Source: Balanoglossus misakiensis
Taxonomy: Eukaryota; Hemichordata
Reading direction: 5' to 3'
Assembly: GCA_040954595.2 (NCBI GenBank)
Contig: CM082576.2
Location: 8,680,001 to 8,744,000 of the forward strand
DNA length: 64,000 bases
This document shows, in pieces, positions 37,801 through 49,124 of the stretch. Below the pieces are notes generated by a model, which did no database searches, was not told the DNA's origin, and worked only from the letters and a program-made list of their open reading frames with translations. Each line of letters starts with the position of its first letter. Positions within the stretch are counted from its first letter, which is position 1. The position numbers and the translations under genes were made by a program.

Positions 37801-40800
37801 TGGTTTGATAACCCTGAAAAAATATATAGCAGACGAATAACTCTTACACAATAAAAAATTACAAACATGTATATTTTTGGCTTTTCCTGTTTTTTTTATA
37901 GAAACGGAAAAAGCCTTACGTGGATAGCGCACGAAGATCATATAAGCAAAATGTCAGCGGTGTATTTCAGAAGATTATACCTTAACCAACTCCTTAAGAG
38001 ACAAAACGCCACCACCAACAACGGGTATGTTTTCAACAGAAAACGATGACGAGTGAAAGAACAGAAGGAAGATATGGAAACCGCATGGCGACATTTACTA
38101 CTGATCCAGAATGAATCTTATTCTTGAAGATGTTACGAAATACCTATTATGAGATAAACAAACGTGAGAATTTAGAAGTGAATAGTAACATGATGAAGAA
38201 AGCGGCAACACAGACATAGTTGCAAGAAGGAAAAGTACATTACCGACAATATATTTAGCAATCGTCACAACGGAAAGAACATGAAAGACATACAGCATAT
38301 GGATAGTGTCACCATAAAATTTAACAACAAAAAGAAGTACCAAAAGGAAATAGAGAAATTTACACAATTACTGAGATATTCCCGGACGTAAGCAATAAGA
38401 AGGAACAAATGCAACACGACAATAACCTGACACCAAGGAACGAATTGAACTTTAAAAAGTGCATATACACTTGTAAGAAATATACAACAACACGATTACT
38501 TCACCATTTACAAAAGACGTCGCAGGAGACTACCACTAAAACAAAACAAGAAACGCCACAAACATCGATCGAGTTTCGACAGAGCACCAACCTGGACAAT
38601 ACAGGTTTGGGTTTCCTATCTCGGGGAAAGGATCGCACTGCATCATCTCCGTATCATTTGCCAAATCCATTCCACATTCCATTAAGACTTGCTCGCACAG
38701 AGACCGACAAGGCAGGTTCGCTGCCTTTGAAGGGGAACACTCGGGCATCGCGACGGCACAGGCAAACAGCATAAAGTATTCCGAGCAATTTCTGCGGCCT
38801 TGCAACCGGGAAATTTCGCCTGACGCGCCCGTCTGATTCATGCCCATCCGGTTCGGGAACGCGGCGAGCTCGTAGGGCAGAGCTGCCTTGCACTCCGGTA
38901 ATGTTATGTTCTCACACTGGTAGTTCGAGAACCCTGTAAATACATCAGACGAACAATTCTTATCAAAGGCGGCGATATAACAATACAAGGTGTGATATCT
39001 TAAGTTACTATAACTATGTTAAATACGAATATTTCATGGTACCATGTTAAGACTTATAAGACAGGAGCAATGACGAGACATGAGCACAGAAAGAAGTATG
39101 CCAAAACGCTCAAGTGAAACTAAACTAGTGTAAGAACAAAGAAAACGTTTATCAGAGAGCCCGCGACAGCAGAATGGATGAACAAAGAACACAAAGATGA
39201 CCCTGGACAAAACAGCTACAGCTTTTAAAACAGACCCAATGCTAAAGTATATTGCAATGACAGATGTAACGACAAGTTTACAAACGCGACAATTTTAAAC
39301 ACTGAGTTATAACAAAATCTAGACCAGAAGACGATTATAAAGTTCTAGTCCAAAGCACTAACACAGACTATCACCGAGGAAGATGACACACATCAGCGCT
39401 ACGATGAGGTTTGATATTACATCAAGGTCAAATCAGGACACATTATTATGTTTAAGCATAGACCTTTGAGGAAGAGAGTCTAAGGTTTAAGATAGGAAGT
39501 ATTATTCTGTGATAGCTAAAGAAACCACGACACATTATAAGGAGTATAGCGGAGGGGTCTACTGCACATTTACTGGATATGGCGGATTTACAGCGTTAAC
39601 AAACCTGGACAGTAGATGTCCGGATTACCAGACTCGGGATAATTATCGCACTGCAGCACCCCCGTATCATTTCCAAAGTGCGCTCCACACTCCGCCAGGA
39701 CTTGCTCGCACAGAGCTCGGCATGGCAGGGTGACACCCCCTGCGTCGGAACACTCGGGCATCACGGCGGCACAAGAGAACAACGTGAGATACTCCGAGCA
39801 GTTTTCGAAGGGTGTCATTTCCTTAATGACGACCGTGGCATATTTTAGACTCGTGGCTACATCGTTAGGAAATAAAGTCAGACGGTAGGGCAGAATGGCA
39901 TTGCACTCCGATAACGTGACATTAACACACTGGTCATAATCTTCAAGATCTGAAAAGAGTAAAGAATCGACGTAGAAGTTAAATCAATCGAGAAAATTGT
40001 TTGCACAGACATGATCAGTGTCATCCTGAAATGAACAGTAGATTGACCGAAGTGTGAAAGCATGAAAAAAACAGTGCCTGAAACTGAAAAAAAAAGTCAT
40101 CATGACATTACGTACAAGAGAACGCAATATTTACGGGGGATTAATTATTTACATTTCAATCATCCCAACAAATACAGCACCGATGGAAGGACGGGTCCAT
40201 ACCATTCTTAGTTCGAGGGACAGAAGGGAAGACTGAACACCTTAATACGGCTACAGACAGGATCGCCAAAATATGAGGGCGATATATCGTCACCATCTTC
40301 ACCTTACGTAACATACCAGTATGGTTAGGTCTGGGTGGGCAACCCAAGATGGGTGGGCGAACTTACTTTGATTGCAATTGGTGTGATTTTCATCACTAGC
40401 ATCAAGACAGTCATCTGTGCCGTCACAGAGCCATTCGATGGGAATGCATGAGCCATCACTCACGCACGTAAATTGATCAGCTGTACAAGATGCTGTGAAA
40501 TACCAATAGTCATATCATGACAAATAACCGAATAAACATTCTGACTCCTTGTTATGTATATTTACACGTTAACATGTTAGTAGGGATGACTCATGCAAAT
40601 AATTATCACATGTAACCTTAGAATTGGTTCAGTATACTTTTTCTCGACTGAATTCTACATAGCCACTCTCATACAGCAAAGCTTAGTTAGGTCATTTCAT
40701 CTTTAGCAACATTAACCTGAATAACAAGTACCAAAACCAAAATACAAGTCACCAGACCGAAGCAAAGAGGATGCAGAATAATAACAAACTTAACCAAGGG

Positions 40801-43800
40801 ACGTACATGACGGGAACATTTCCGTTTAGGAAATGAAAACTGGCAACAAAGATTAGGTACACGTAATACTCAACAATTAGAGACGAATTACATTGAATAA
40901 ATCATTAATGAAACCACCAATCGCCAGATAGATTATCAATACTGACTTTAAGTTAACATAATAGATTCTGAAAGCATGCGAGGAAAGACATCTGTAGGCT
41001 TGCACCAACCTGGGCAATAAATATCTGGATGGCCGGCCTCGGGCAAATCGTTGCATTGCAGAAATACCGTGTCATTTCCAAGGTAGACTCCACAATCCTG
41101 TGCGACTTGTTCGCACAAAGATCGACAGGGCAGCACGGTCGAATTTGAGGTGCTGGGACACTCGGGCATGGCAGTGGCACAAGAAAGTAGCATCAGGTAA
41201 TCCGAGCAAAAAGCGGAGTTTTCCAACTGACTGATCATAAGAGAGGCCTGTGTCTGATTCGCGGCCATATCGTTTGGAAAAATGGTTCGGTTGTATGGTA
41301 GTGCGGCTGTACATAGTGATGACGTTATATTCACGCACTGATCAAAGTCTTGCTGACCTGGAAAACAACCACGCTGGTATATTAAACCAAGAAGGCAAAA
41401 CAATTATTGATCTATGAATTTCTCTGAAAATTGGCGACATAACAGGAGACCGTTCCGTCTGCATCTAACAACACGTCGAAATCGGTGGAACACTCTCGAA
41501 AAAGGTAGCCAGTTCATTATAGACTTTCTAACGTACATCAAAAACTATTATGGAGCCAACTCTGATACCTTTCTGGGGGAAAGGTTAAAATCCATCCATG
41601 ACAACTGGCATGTGAACAGCGTGACTTACTTTGATGACAATCGGTGTTATTTTCATCACTGCCGTCAGCACAGTCAGCGATGCCATCGCACAACCATTCA
41701 ACAGGAATGCACGAATCGGTACTCTGGCACACAAAATAATCACTACTTGCACACGCTGTCAATTAAGCAAAGCATATTTGACAAATATCCAATCACAGCT
41801 GTCCGGCGGCTCCTCCATCCACGTGATATCATGACGTCGACACATACATTGAACAGTTGCGACCATAAATGTGCCGGGCCATCCCAATTATGAAAAAGTT
41901 TTGCAATTGATTTCTTGGCCCAAACTCATCACGTTCGACCAAAAAAAGCTGAGCACAGAGTGGGTGAACTTACTTTGGTTGCAACTGGTGTGGAATTCAT
42001 CACTCGCATCTTTACAGTCAATTATACCATCACAAAACCACCAACCAGGAATACAAGAGTTGTCACTCTCGCACTCAAATTGATAGGCTGCGCACGTTGC
42101 TGTAAATTGATCATTAACAGACAAGACCTTGTTGATCTTGGTGATACTTTGCAGTGGCATATAGTGATGTCGTTCATTTAACGAATATTAGGACACCAGT
42201 ATTTGTATGTTACTATTATAAGATGGGCACAGCACAGGTTCTGACTGGACCAGACCTTCTTGGTGGAGTGTATCAGTTGCCTCAAGAAGGCAAAGAACTT
42301 GAACGATGCAAATTTTAACCCAGAAGAAACAAATCTCACCAACATGATAATATACGAGCATGCCAGGATACATGAAACGCAAAAAAAAAACAGTTGAAAG
42401 AAAGCCAACCATGCGAATCAAGAAACTCCCACAGTACCATTCAAATGTTAACCTGAACGAAGGAAACATAGACTACCAACACTATCTACATACCCAAATA
42501 CTCGAAATGAACGTTACTATTACAGTTGAAAGAGCATTAACCATGCAAGGTAAGCTAAGAATTAAACAATGTTGAAACAAAGGCTCATCCATACACAACG
42601 GAAAAATATGTACCCATATATCGCTAACGGGACAAGACTGGGTCATCAAATGACCATGTTTTGGCAAAGATGTGATAATTGAATCAACATCGGCCAACTG
42701 CAGATTAACTGAACTTACTTTGATTGCAATTGGTGTGATTTTCATCACTAGCATCAAGACAGTCATATGTACCATCACAGAACCATCCGATAGGAATACA
42801 TGAGCCGTCACTCACGCACGTAAATTGGTCACCTGAACACGAAGCTGTGTGATACCAAAAGTCATATCAAGGCAAATAGCCGAACTAATATGCTGGGTCA
42901 TTCTCACGTGATTGCACGTTACAATGTTAATATGGACGGAGCAAGCAAGCAGACCCGATTTAACACAAACAAGGATGCAAGCGAACAAACGAGTGATTGT
43001 CTTACCTGTTGAACACAAGGATGCTTGTTCATCTTCACCAAATAAGCAATCTTCGGTACCATCACAGACCCGGGTGTCTGCTATGCACGTGCCGTTATCA
43101 CACTTAAACTCGGATGTCCCGCACGAAACGATGTCCACGGTTTCTATGCAAAACATACAAACAACCACTGAATGTTACAACAACGCATGTGTGACACATC
43201 CAAGCACACGTGCGTGATATTAATACCCAAATTAAGTGCAGCTTGATTAACATATGGGGAAAACAAGGCCACGCCTATTTTCATGTAATACAAATCTTGG
43301 TACGCTAATCTCGAATAACTTTCATCTGCAGTCATTCACCTACCGTTTGGACAAAGTGCTCGTACGCTATTCACAGGAAACGAATCACAATTCAGAGAGG
43401 CAATTGTTTCGATAGAGGACGAACAGTTGGCTTGAAGTTGCTGGCAGAATGACCGGCATGGAAGGATTTCTTCCCCGCTGACCGAACATCCCGGAGCCGC
43501 CATCGCGCAAGCAAACAGCAAGGCATACTGGGAGCAGTTGGCCTCCTGCGGCAGAGAGGACACGATCAACTTGGCCTCGCTCTGGGTGTCGGCAAACGTA
43601 TTCGGGAAGATCGCCGACCGGTAGGGGAGTACGTCTTGGCACGATTCTAGTATGATCAGTTCGCAGTTTGCAACTGTGCTGTTATCTGCGAGAAAAGCGA
43701 AGAAAAAAAACACGGGTAAATATTGCGCGGTGATGTCCCGGGCAATTCATGATGTTGCCCCCGAGGTCTGGTGGTGGTCATCGTCGGTCGTTTATTGTTC

Positions 43801-44512
43801 AGTATTTTTTGCGAAAGAAATGAATTTCACCGGAATCGACACTTACACGTGCAGTTTTCATTCGACTCGTCGGTTCCCAGAGTGCAGTCTTCTATTCCGT
43901 CACAAACCCAATCGATGGGAATGCATTCACTGCCGTCGTCATTACACGGGAAGGCCCCAGGCTGGCCACATACATCGGACGAGTCTGAGTCTGAGTCGAC
44001 TCTGTTGTCCGAAAGCGCACTTGGACCTATATGGGACAAATAGTGCAGGCGAAATAAAACATGTATAATGGCATAGATTTCCTCTCTTTTTTCTCGTTAT
44101 TTCCGTAGTGCATATCGTGTTTAGTGTACAATTTATGTATCTGGTGTTGGAATTCGAGAAGTTCGGACTTGATTTTGATAGTAAAAATTTGTAATGCAGA
44201 TCACGCTGAAAGATGATGACGAATTCACCCCTTTTATTATTTTCGAAACACACTTTCCATTGGGTCTATTGGCCAGCAATTCCTTTATCTGTACATGACG
44301 GACTTAATTTACTTTTCATATGTTCTTTGTGTATTATCTTTCTTGTTCTGTGATGCACGTGTGTTATTTTGGCATATGGATTGGTATGATTGCGATTATT
44401 TATTTTCCTCAACGGGACACTTACTTTCGTCTCCGAGGGGTGGACTGGAAGGGGTGACTGCGCTTGTGGAGGACGGAAGAAGAACCAGAAGGACGCACAG
44501 GATAATCTTCAT
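23663..44512 (-). CDS. Polycystin-1-like receptor/channel protein with frizzled and LDLa head (gene B)
   Basis: Hand-built 43-exon model, about 3,187 aa; all phases close. Exons 5' to 3': 44512-44425, 44026-43847, 43685-43344, 43143-43006, 42844-42719, 42099-41974, 41755-41630, 41357-41010, 40492-40367, 39949-39605, 38933-38592, 37813-37475, 36773-36648, 36525-36400, 36146-35705, 35554-35376, 35059-34889, 34612-34362, 34179-34009, 33774-33745, 33627-33496, 33238-33148, 32974-32889, 32619-32374, 32229-32121, 31931-31810, 31559-31289, 31153-31065, 30956-30726, 30601-30431, 30260-30100, 29827-29523, 29370-28577, 28324-28204, 27948-27713, 27475-27301, 27187-26960, 26753-26630, 26381-26159, 26045-25952, 25461-24880, 24652-24400, 24260-23663. 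Domains: signal peptide; mixed frizzled CRD (6) and LDLa (8) head (residues ~30-1106); REJ/GAIN-like; GPS and helix (~1757-1833); PLAT; polycystin channel; tail. Exons 16-43 match gene A exons 11-38 one for one. Cell-surface receptor/channel subunit by family; ligand unknown. Confidence 0.92.
24880..28324 (-). other. Gene B polycystin (TOP) extracellular and channel domain exons
   Basis: Exons 34-41. Extracellular polycystin block: [39 protein letters not shown]4-like: [18 protein letters not shown]. The pore reads [10 protein letters not shown], where PKD2-type filters have L-G-D; PKD2L1 is very similar after the filter (FDYN). The acidic filter residue is Gln here. An acidic cluster ([15 protein letters not shown]) follows the last helix. 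Confidence 0.85.
25768..25910. mobile_element. 143-bp foldback (MITE-like) element
   Basis: A near-perfect palindrome. The left arm starts AGCAATAAAACACCCCCAGC; the right arm is its reverse complement with a few mismatches, meeting at GCACTCGCTATCGCTCGTGC. It lies in the gene B intron between exons 40 and 41. No clear target-site duplication was found. It has no coding capacity. Confidence 0.6.
28577..29370 (-). other. Gene B long cytosolic loop exon
   Basis: This 794-bp exon begins with a membrane segment ([19 protein letters not shown]). A charged loop of roughly 170 residues, rich in Lys/Glu, Pro and Thr, follows, and then a helix pair ([20 protein letters not shown]). The loop is about 45 residues longer than in gene A. 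The distal end matches gene A almost residue for residue ([19 protein letters not shown]). Confidence 0.75.
29523..30601 (-). other. Gene B PLAT/LH2 domain exons
   Basis: Exons 30-32 (171, 161 and 305 bp). Motifs: [64 protein letters not shown] domain immediately after the first membrane helix is a hallmark of polycystin-1 proteins. Confidence 0.9.
30726..31153 (-). other. Gene B GPS cleavage site and first membrane helix
   Basis: Exons 28-29. Cys and Trp residues ([12 protein letters not shown]) precede [15 protein letters not shown] with the H-L-T autoproteolysis triad intact. The helix is [20 protein letters not shown]. Both exons have exactly the gene A lengths (89 and 231 bp). Confidence 0.9.
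31000..31046. repeat. (AAAT)n microsatellite
   Basis: AAAT/ATAA tetranucleotide units lie in the gene B intron upstream of the GPS exon. Confidence 0.9.
32621..32740. repeat. Perfect 60-bp tandem duplication across a splice acceptor
   Basis: Two identical 60-bp copies (32621-32680 and 32681-32740) abut exon 24 of gene B. Each copy ends, on the minus strand, in ...cttcag, so the exon has two candidate acceptors 60 bp apart. Because 60 is a multiple of three and the copy contains no stop in frame, use of the distal acceptor would add 20 residues without breaking the protein. Confidence 0.97.
34722..34801. repeat. (GA)n microsatellite
   Basis: About 40 GA units with one interruption lie in the gene B intron between exons 17 and 18. 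The tract gives spurious Leu-Ser and Arg-Glu repeat open frames on the two strands. Confidence 0.97.
35705..44026 (-). other. Gene B head: six frizzled CRDs and eight LDLa modules
   Basis: Order from the N-terminus: LDLa (43847-44026), FZ (43344-43685), LDLa (43006-43143), LDLa (42719-42844), LDLa (41974-42099), LDLa (41630-41755), FZ (41010-41357), LDLa (40367-40492), FZ (39605-39949), FZ (38592-38933), FZ (37475-37813), LDLa (36648-36773), LDLa (36400-36525), FZ (35705-36146). FZ exons show LPY..T.FPN, C(S)..L..F.CA...P.C, PCR.LCE and the downstream Cys residues of frizzled-type CRDs. LDLa exons show CD....C.D.SDE. One module per exon, phase 1 at both ends, except the last FZ exon (phase 1 to 2), which ends in a Thr/Pro-rich linker. 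Six LDLa exons are exactly 126 bp. Alternating FZ and LDLa modules also occur in corin. Confidence 0.93.
44425..44512 (-). other. Gene B start codon and signal peptide exon
   Basis: The exon starts ATG and encodes [18 protein letters not shown], a strong secretory signal, then [11 protein letters not shown] up to a gtaagt donor at 44424. It joins in phase 1 to the first LDLa exon. Confidence 0.85.
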
Positions 44513-47500
44513 CGTCGTTTGCTTATATCATCCATTCCATAGTACATGTATATTCATATCTCGTTGTCTATAGTCTAAGTCGCCTTCTTGAGAAAGTCGA
44601 TATTGACGTGTCGTCGACTACGTCACGCAGTGATGACTCGGTTCGATGAATGTGCCTAATTGTTCAAGTGGAAAGGTGTTTAAGTTCACATGCATTGATT
44701 AAGGAATCGATAGAACCATAGACTCCCCTCTACTGTCTATGACACAACATACAAAACAGGACCTTTCAGGAATTGCTACTAGGTTTCTGTCAATTATACT
44801 GAGTCTTGAACTACAGCACATACTATACACTGCATCTTTAAAAAAGTCCTGATACAGGAGAACCTGATCTTGGACAGTACACAGCGCGATCAGCGGGACA
44901 GGTTATTTCGAGGTACCTCGAAAAATAATGTTTTGCCGCATTTTGCAAACACGTTGGAGGCTTTCCGGTTGAAGTTCGTGCATTGACATTCTTGGTAAAA
45001 TCCTTCAAAAATCGAGTTTGTCCTGCCTTTCTCCATTGCGCCCTCACCATCTGATGTCATTGAAATCTTTCAAACATTTGTACGTTATTTTCTTTTTTGT
45101 GTATAATTTTGCATCGGTACTATCTGCATTGTAGTTTTTTTCATTTATAGTGCAAAAAATCAAAACAAGACGGTGACGTGTACGTGGTTGCTCAAAAGTC
45201 GGTCCATAGCAGTACGTATAGAGTTTCTAACAGTGTTGCTGAACACGCGTTTCTATTTTACCTATCTCCAGCATGATTGCGTTCATGATGACGTAGACAA
45301 AACACTGTCTCCTGTCATTCGTGAAACGAGAGTCCAAAAGCCACCCTGTGCGCCTTTTGTTCGCAAAATGAGAAATCGATTCTCTTTATTCACGGCATTG
45401 ACGTATACGTGGTTAAGATACCGCCGGGCAGACTAAATGCAACCCGGTGTATATAAGCTTAAATCCCGACTGATGGAGCGACTTTGGAAGTTATATACAT
45501 ATGTAAGTAGTCTGCCTTAAGAAAGGGTAAAATAAGCATCGACAGCTCAGCTGGGGATTAGGAAAATACGGAATTACAAAATACCCCCCCCCCCTCATCG
45601 GTCAACAGCATTGTCCCCGCTCACTGATCAATAAACCCTTCCGAGTTACCAAGAAGCAAATGTAAAATGCTCACAAGTGAAATTAATGAAAAAATATTCG
45701 CTTTTGAATAATCTCTGACAATAAATAAAGATCTCTTGGGCAATACAATTCCAGTTCCCATTTACTCAATGTACTCAAAGTGTTAGCGTTGACAGCATAG
45801 CGTCCATTTTGCGACTTGCAAAGATAAAGATAGCTAGGGTAAAATTCAATATAAGCATCTTCTATAGAAATAAACAATAACCATCTAGTCAGTGCACGGA
45901 ACTGTTTATTGGGAAATAAAATATTGCCTGTGCATCGCATATGCCCCTTTAAGATGATTACAAAACGACGACAAAATTGTATGTCATCAGCACTAAACTT
46001 GATTTACAGTAACTGTATAATTGCAGTACTATGGCAGTTTCCATCAACAGATCGATTTGTCCTAATTATAAAAGATAAACCTGTCAAGCCCAGGGTAGCT
46101 TGTCAGACGTAAAGAATTGTAATTCACTACCCCGACAGGGACACGTCATAATAAGTTATAGTTTTCGTTCTCCATCTTGGGATGTCAAATGAACAGTGGA
46201 CTCTTTGCATCCCACCAAAACAGAATGATATTTATCATTACAGGAATGAGGATAGTGCTCCTCGCGCTGTGCAACGCCCTTTCAAGATCTTAACGGCGAT
46301 TCAAGTGAGAAATCGATATATGCATCATAGCTGGCAAAGCCTTCCCGTAATCGATTTATGCATACCGCCGGCGTGGGCAGGGAATTGGAAAGGAATCGGA
46401 AATACTAATACGATATTAATGTCAACAAGAGTAAGAGCGGACAGTGCCGAATTTCCCACACTTACAGGGCAAAGTAAACACTGACATTTCAGTTACCAAG
46501 ACAATATCAATATACTTTCTTTTTGCAAACTGGTAAAGACCCTTGAGATACTGGCATCGGTTGTCAACATATCTCCAACGCATGGCTCATTAAAATTGCT
46601 CACCAATCGAATTTTTACTGAAACACGCATTTTTTCAGCAAAAAAGATAACAACTTGTCAGAGAGACGTTCGGTTGAAAAAGAGTGCATGTATGTGCTTT
46701 GTGATTCAAGTTCAATTTTTGTGTGTAATCATTGTTATTGCTGCTGTCTTTGCAATTGTAGTTATATAGTGCACATAATGTATTTATGTTGTGTACTTTT
46801 TCCCCACAATGAATTCGCAAGGTCAGTTTCAAACCGTTGGTGTTTTTTCTGATAGTTTTTGAGATTTTCTGCCTCATTACATTTATCCGGTGGTTTATTT
46901 GGTCTGGTCATCCGTCCGGGAATCTTTTTAATCGTGACAAACGATGTAAACATTTATGTTTGCACATTGCCGCTATTTTCATGATTCGGACGTTTCCCGC
47001 AAATACGCTGCAGTAACTGTTGTCTTGTAAATGACCAGGCCAAGAAGTATACACAAGTGCTTTTGTTGTTTGTAAACGTCGCTGAAAACACATTTGAATC
47101 TTGCGAGCTTTGTGCTCATAATTACATAGACGTAATAAGAGTGCGAGTTTCTCTGAGGGTTACGTACTTGACTACTCTATTATCGCACATGCCCACTTTT
47201 TAACGTCAAAATCGATACCGCCGTAAATGCACCATACGGCGACCGAGAAAACATCCTCAGAATTAAATAAACTCTCTGTTTTCACATTTTTGCATACATC
47301 GTTCATTTCTTGCCGTGTTTAACCACATTTGTGAAGTGACTATGGTTTAAGGTTCCTAAACAAAACCCCTCTTCGAGTCTGTCAGGGATAAGTGACTTTA
47401 TATTTGTAAAATTATACACTTACAACGCCGGCCAATTTCGGTCACTTTTAATCACTTTGGTCTCGCCGGTTGAGAAACTGCCCATCGCGAGATTTAAATA

Positions 47501-48854
47501 ACTATACAGTGTACACTGTTTGTAGCTCCTTATCGTACGGGACTTACAATACACATGGGAATTTTAATTCACAACAAAATCAACATTGACGTAAAGCTAC
47601 GCAGAGCCGCGTCAGTTTCGGTGTTCGTTCTTTCAGAATATCAACGCTAATTACTTTACCACTTACACGCCGAAAATTTCAACCGCGCAAGCCAGCTCTT
47701 TTCCTCACTCAACACACGAATTTTACTAGTTAAACCTCTCTGAAATCGATCGTTCTTTTCGGGGGAGGGGGTAAATATTTATACAAACCAATGTAAACCA
47801 CTTACTGTGTCCAGTGAAAGTTCCAGCTCCAGGCCAGGTCGGTATTGTAACGAGCGGGCACAGGTTCGTCCTCTCCGATCTTCCTGAAGTACACGGGGAA
47901 ATTCCAATACTTTTAAACGCAAATCCGACGTTAAAAAGAAACGAAAAAACTCTCGCAATAATCGGCGATTACTCCCGGCTCGTTCTGAAATCAAGATTAT
48001 TTCTCAACACAAACACGCGCAGCTGAAGATCGTTAAACTTCACGTCCTTAGTGACAGTTACTGAGACTGCGTGTACATCGCACTGGCTCTGCGTGGACAC
48101 ACTTTCTCTTTCGTCGAGTTGATGCGTTACGTAATCCGCAACTCTGTCACTTGGATGGTTCCTTTGTGACTTCGCAGCAACTCATCGATTTGAATGACAA
48201 AGAAGGCGAATCAGCGAGACGGATCCGTCATGCTTTTAAAGTCACCATAACCACCACCCCTCCCACTTTATCACCGGGACTTACGGAGCTTTCTTTGGCC
48301 AAGCGAGCATTGGAAAAAAAAAAAGTGCACGGAAACGTGTACCGGTGAGCTGATGACAAACGCGCGGACTAAACCATAGGGATAACAGTTATCTATTTGG
48401 GGGCCAGATCCTCCACGATGGCTCTTGTCCGTCCATCATTGGCCTTCTTGGTAAACAACCCTGCTTCGCTTCGCCAAGTTTGAAAAGGGTGTGTTGACAG
48501 TGGCAGGGAACATAAGAAAATGTTTTTTAATCAATGTTGCGCAAGGTTTTGTTCACGCGAGTTTTAATCTCTCTGATAAACCGAAACTTGAAAATACCTT
48601 CCTCGAGGGCATGCGCTTATTTCCCCCAAGGACGAACGCGAGACCAGTTGCTCACAAATGATTCGACGTTGACGTATGACTCCTTCAAACTGGGCGCTTT
48701 CTCCGTCCTTGTCTAAACGTAATCCCCTCAATTGAGAGAGCTCAATAAAATGTAACGACTGTGCAGTAATAAGTTTGTTGGCAAGAACGGGACAAGCAGA
48801 GAACAACAAAACAACAAACTGTCACCACATTTGCCGCAAACGAACCCGGGTACC
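44513..48854. other. Long intergenic region with no supported gene
   Basis: AT-rich sequence with short chance open frames only. It holds the presumed gene B promoter, a poly-C run near 45584-45594 and a short hairpin at 44718-44742. No RNA gene was recognised. Regulatory content cannot be judged from this sequence alone. Confidence 0.5.
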
Positions 48855-49124
48855 ATGGCGACCGAAACAAACCCGGTTACGTCACGGTCCGAGGAGATAA
48901 ATAGTCATTTTCAGGAAGATGTGCCAGGATTCCACTCGGCGTGCAAGGCATGGCTGGGCGGTATTATAGCAGAACAAATGACAATTAGCCTAATTGTTGG
49001 GATTATTGTGCTTTGTGGCATGGCGTACCGGCTAGACCGATGCAAACACACTACATGTACTGGAAAGCGGGTTCCCTTGTTTCACAAGTATCCAATTAAC
49101 GAGAAACGCTGGAAATTAAAATAA
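48855..49124 (+). CDS. Possible small single-pass membrane protein, 89 aa
   Basis: An intronless frame starts at an ATG in good initiation context (taccATGGcg). It encodes a polar N-terminus (MATETNPVTSRSEE), one hydrophobic segment at about residues 42-60 (MTISLIVGIIVLCGMAYRL), a short Cys/His stretch (CKHTTC) and a basic end (KRWKLK). An AATAAA occurs about 170 bp after the stop. I do not recognise a family. It could be a real microprotein, a first exon of something longer, or chance; context and hydropathy are the only support. Confidence 0.4.
   Translation: MATETNPVTSRSEEINSHFQEDVPGFHSACKAWLGGIIAEQMTISLIVGIIVLCGMAYRLDRCKHTTCTGKRVPLFHKYPINEKRWKLK

Noticed and set aside
44718-44742. CATAGAC...GTCTATG hairpin
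   Set aside because: Its 7-bp ends resemble the 52-bp element at 17890, but the inverted repeat is short and no target-site duplication is present.
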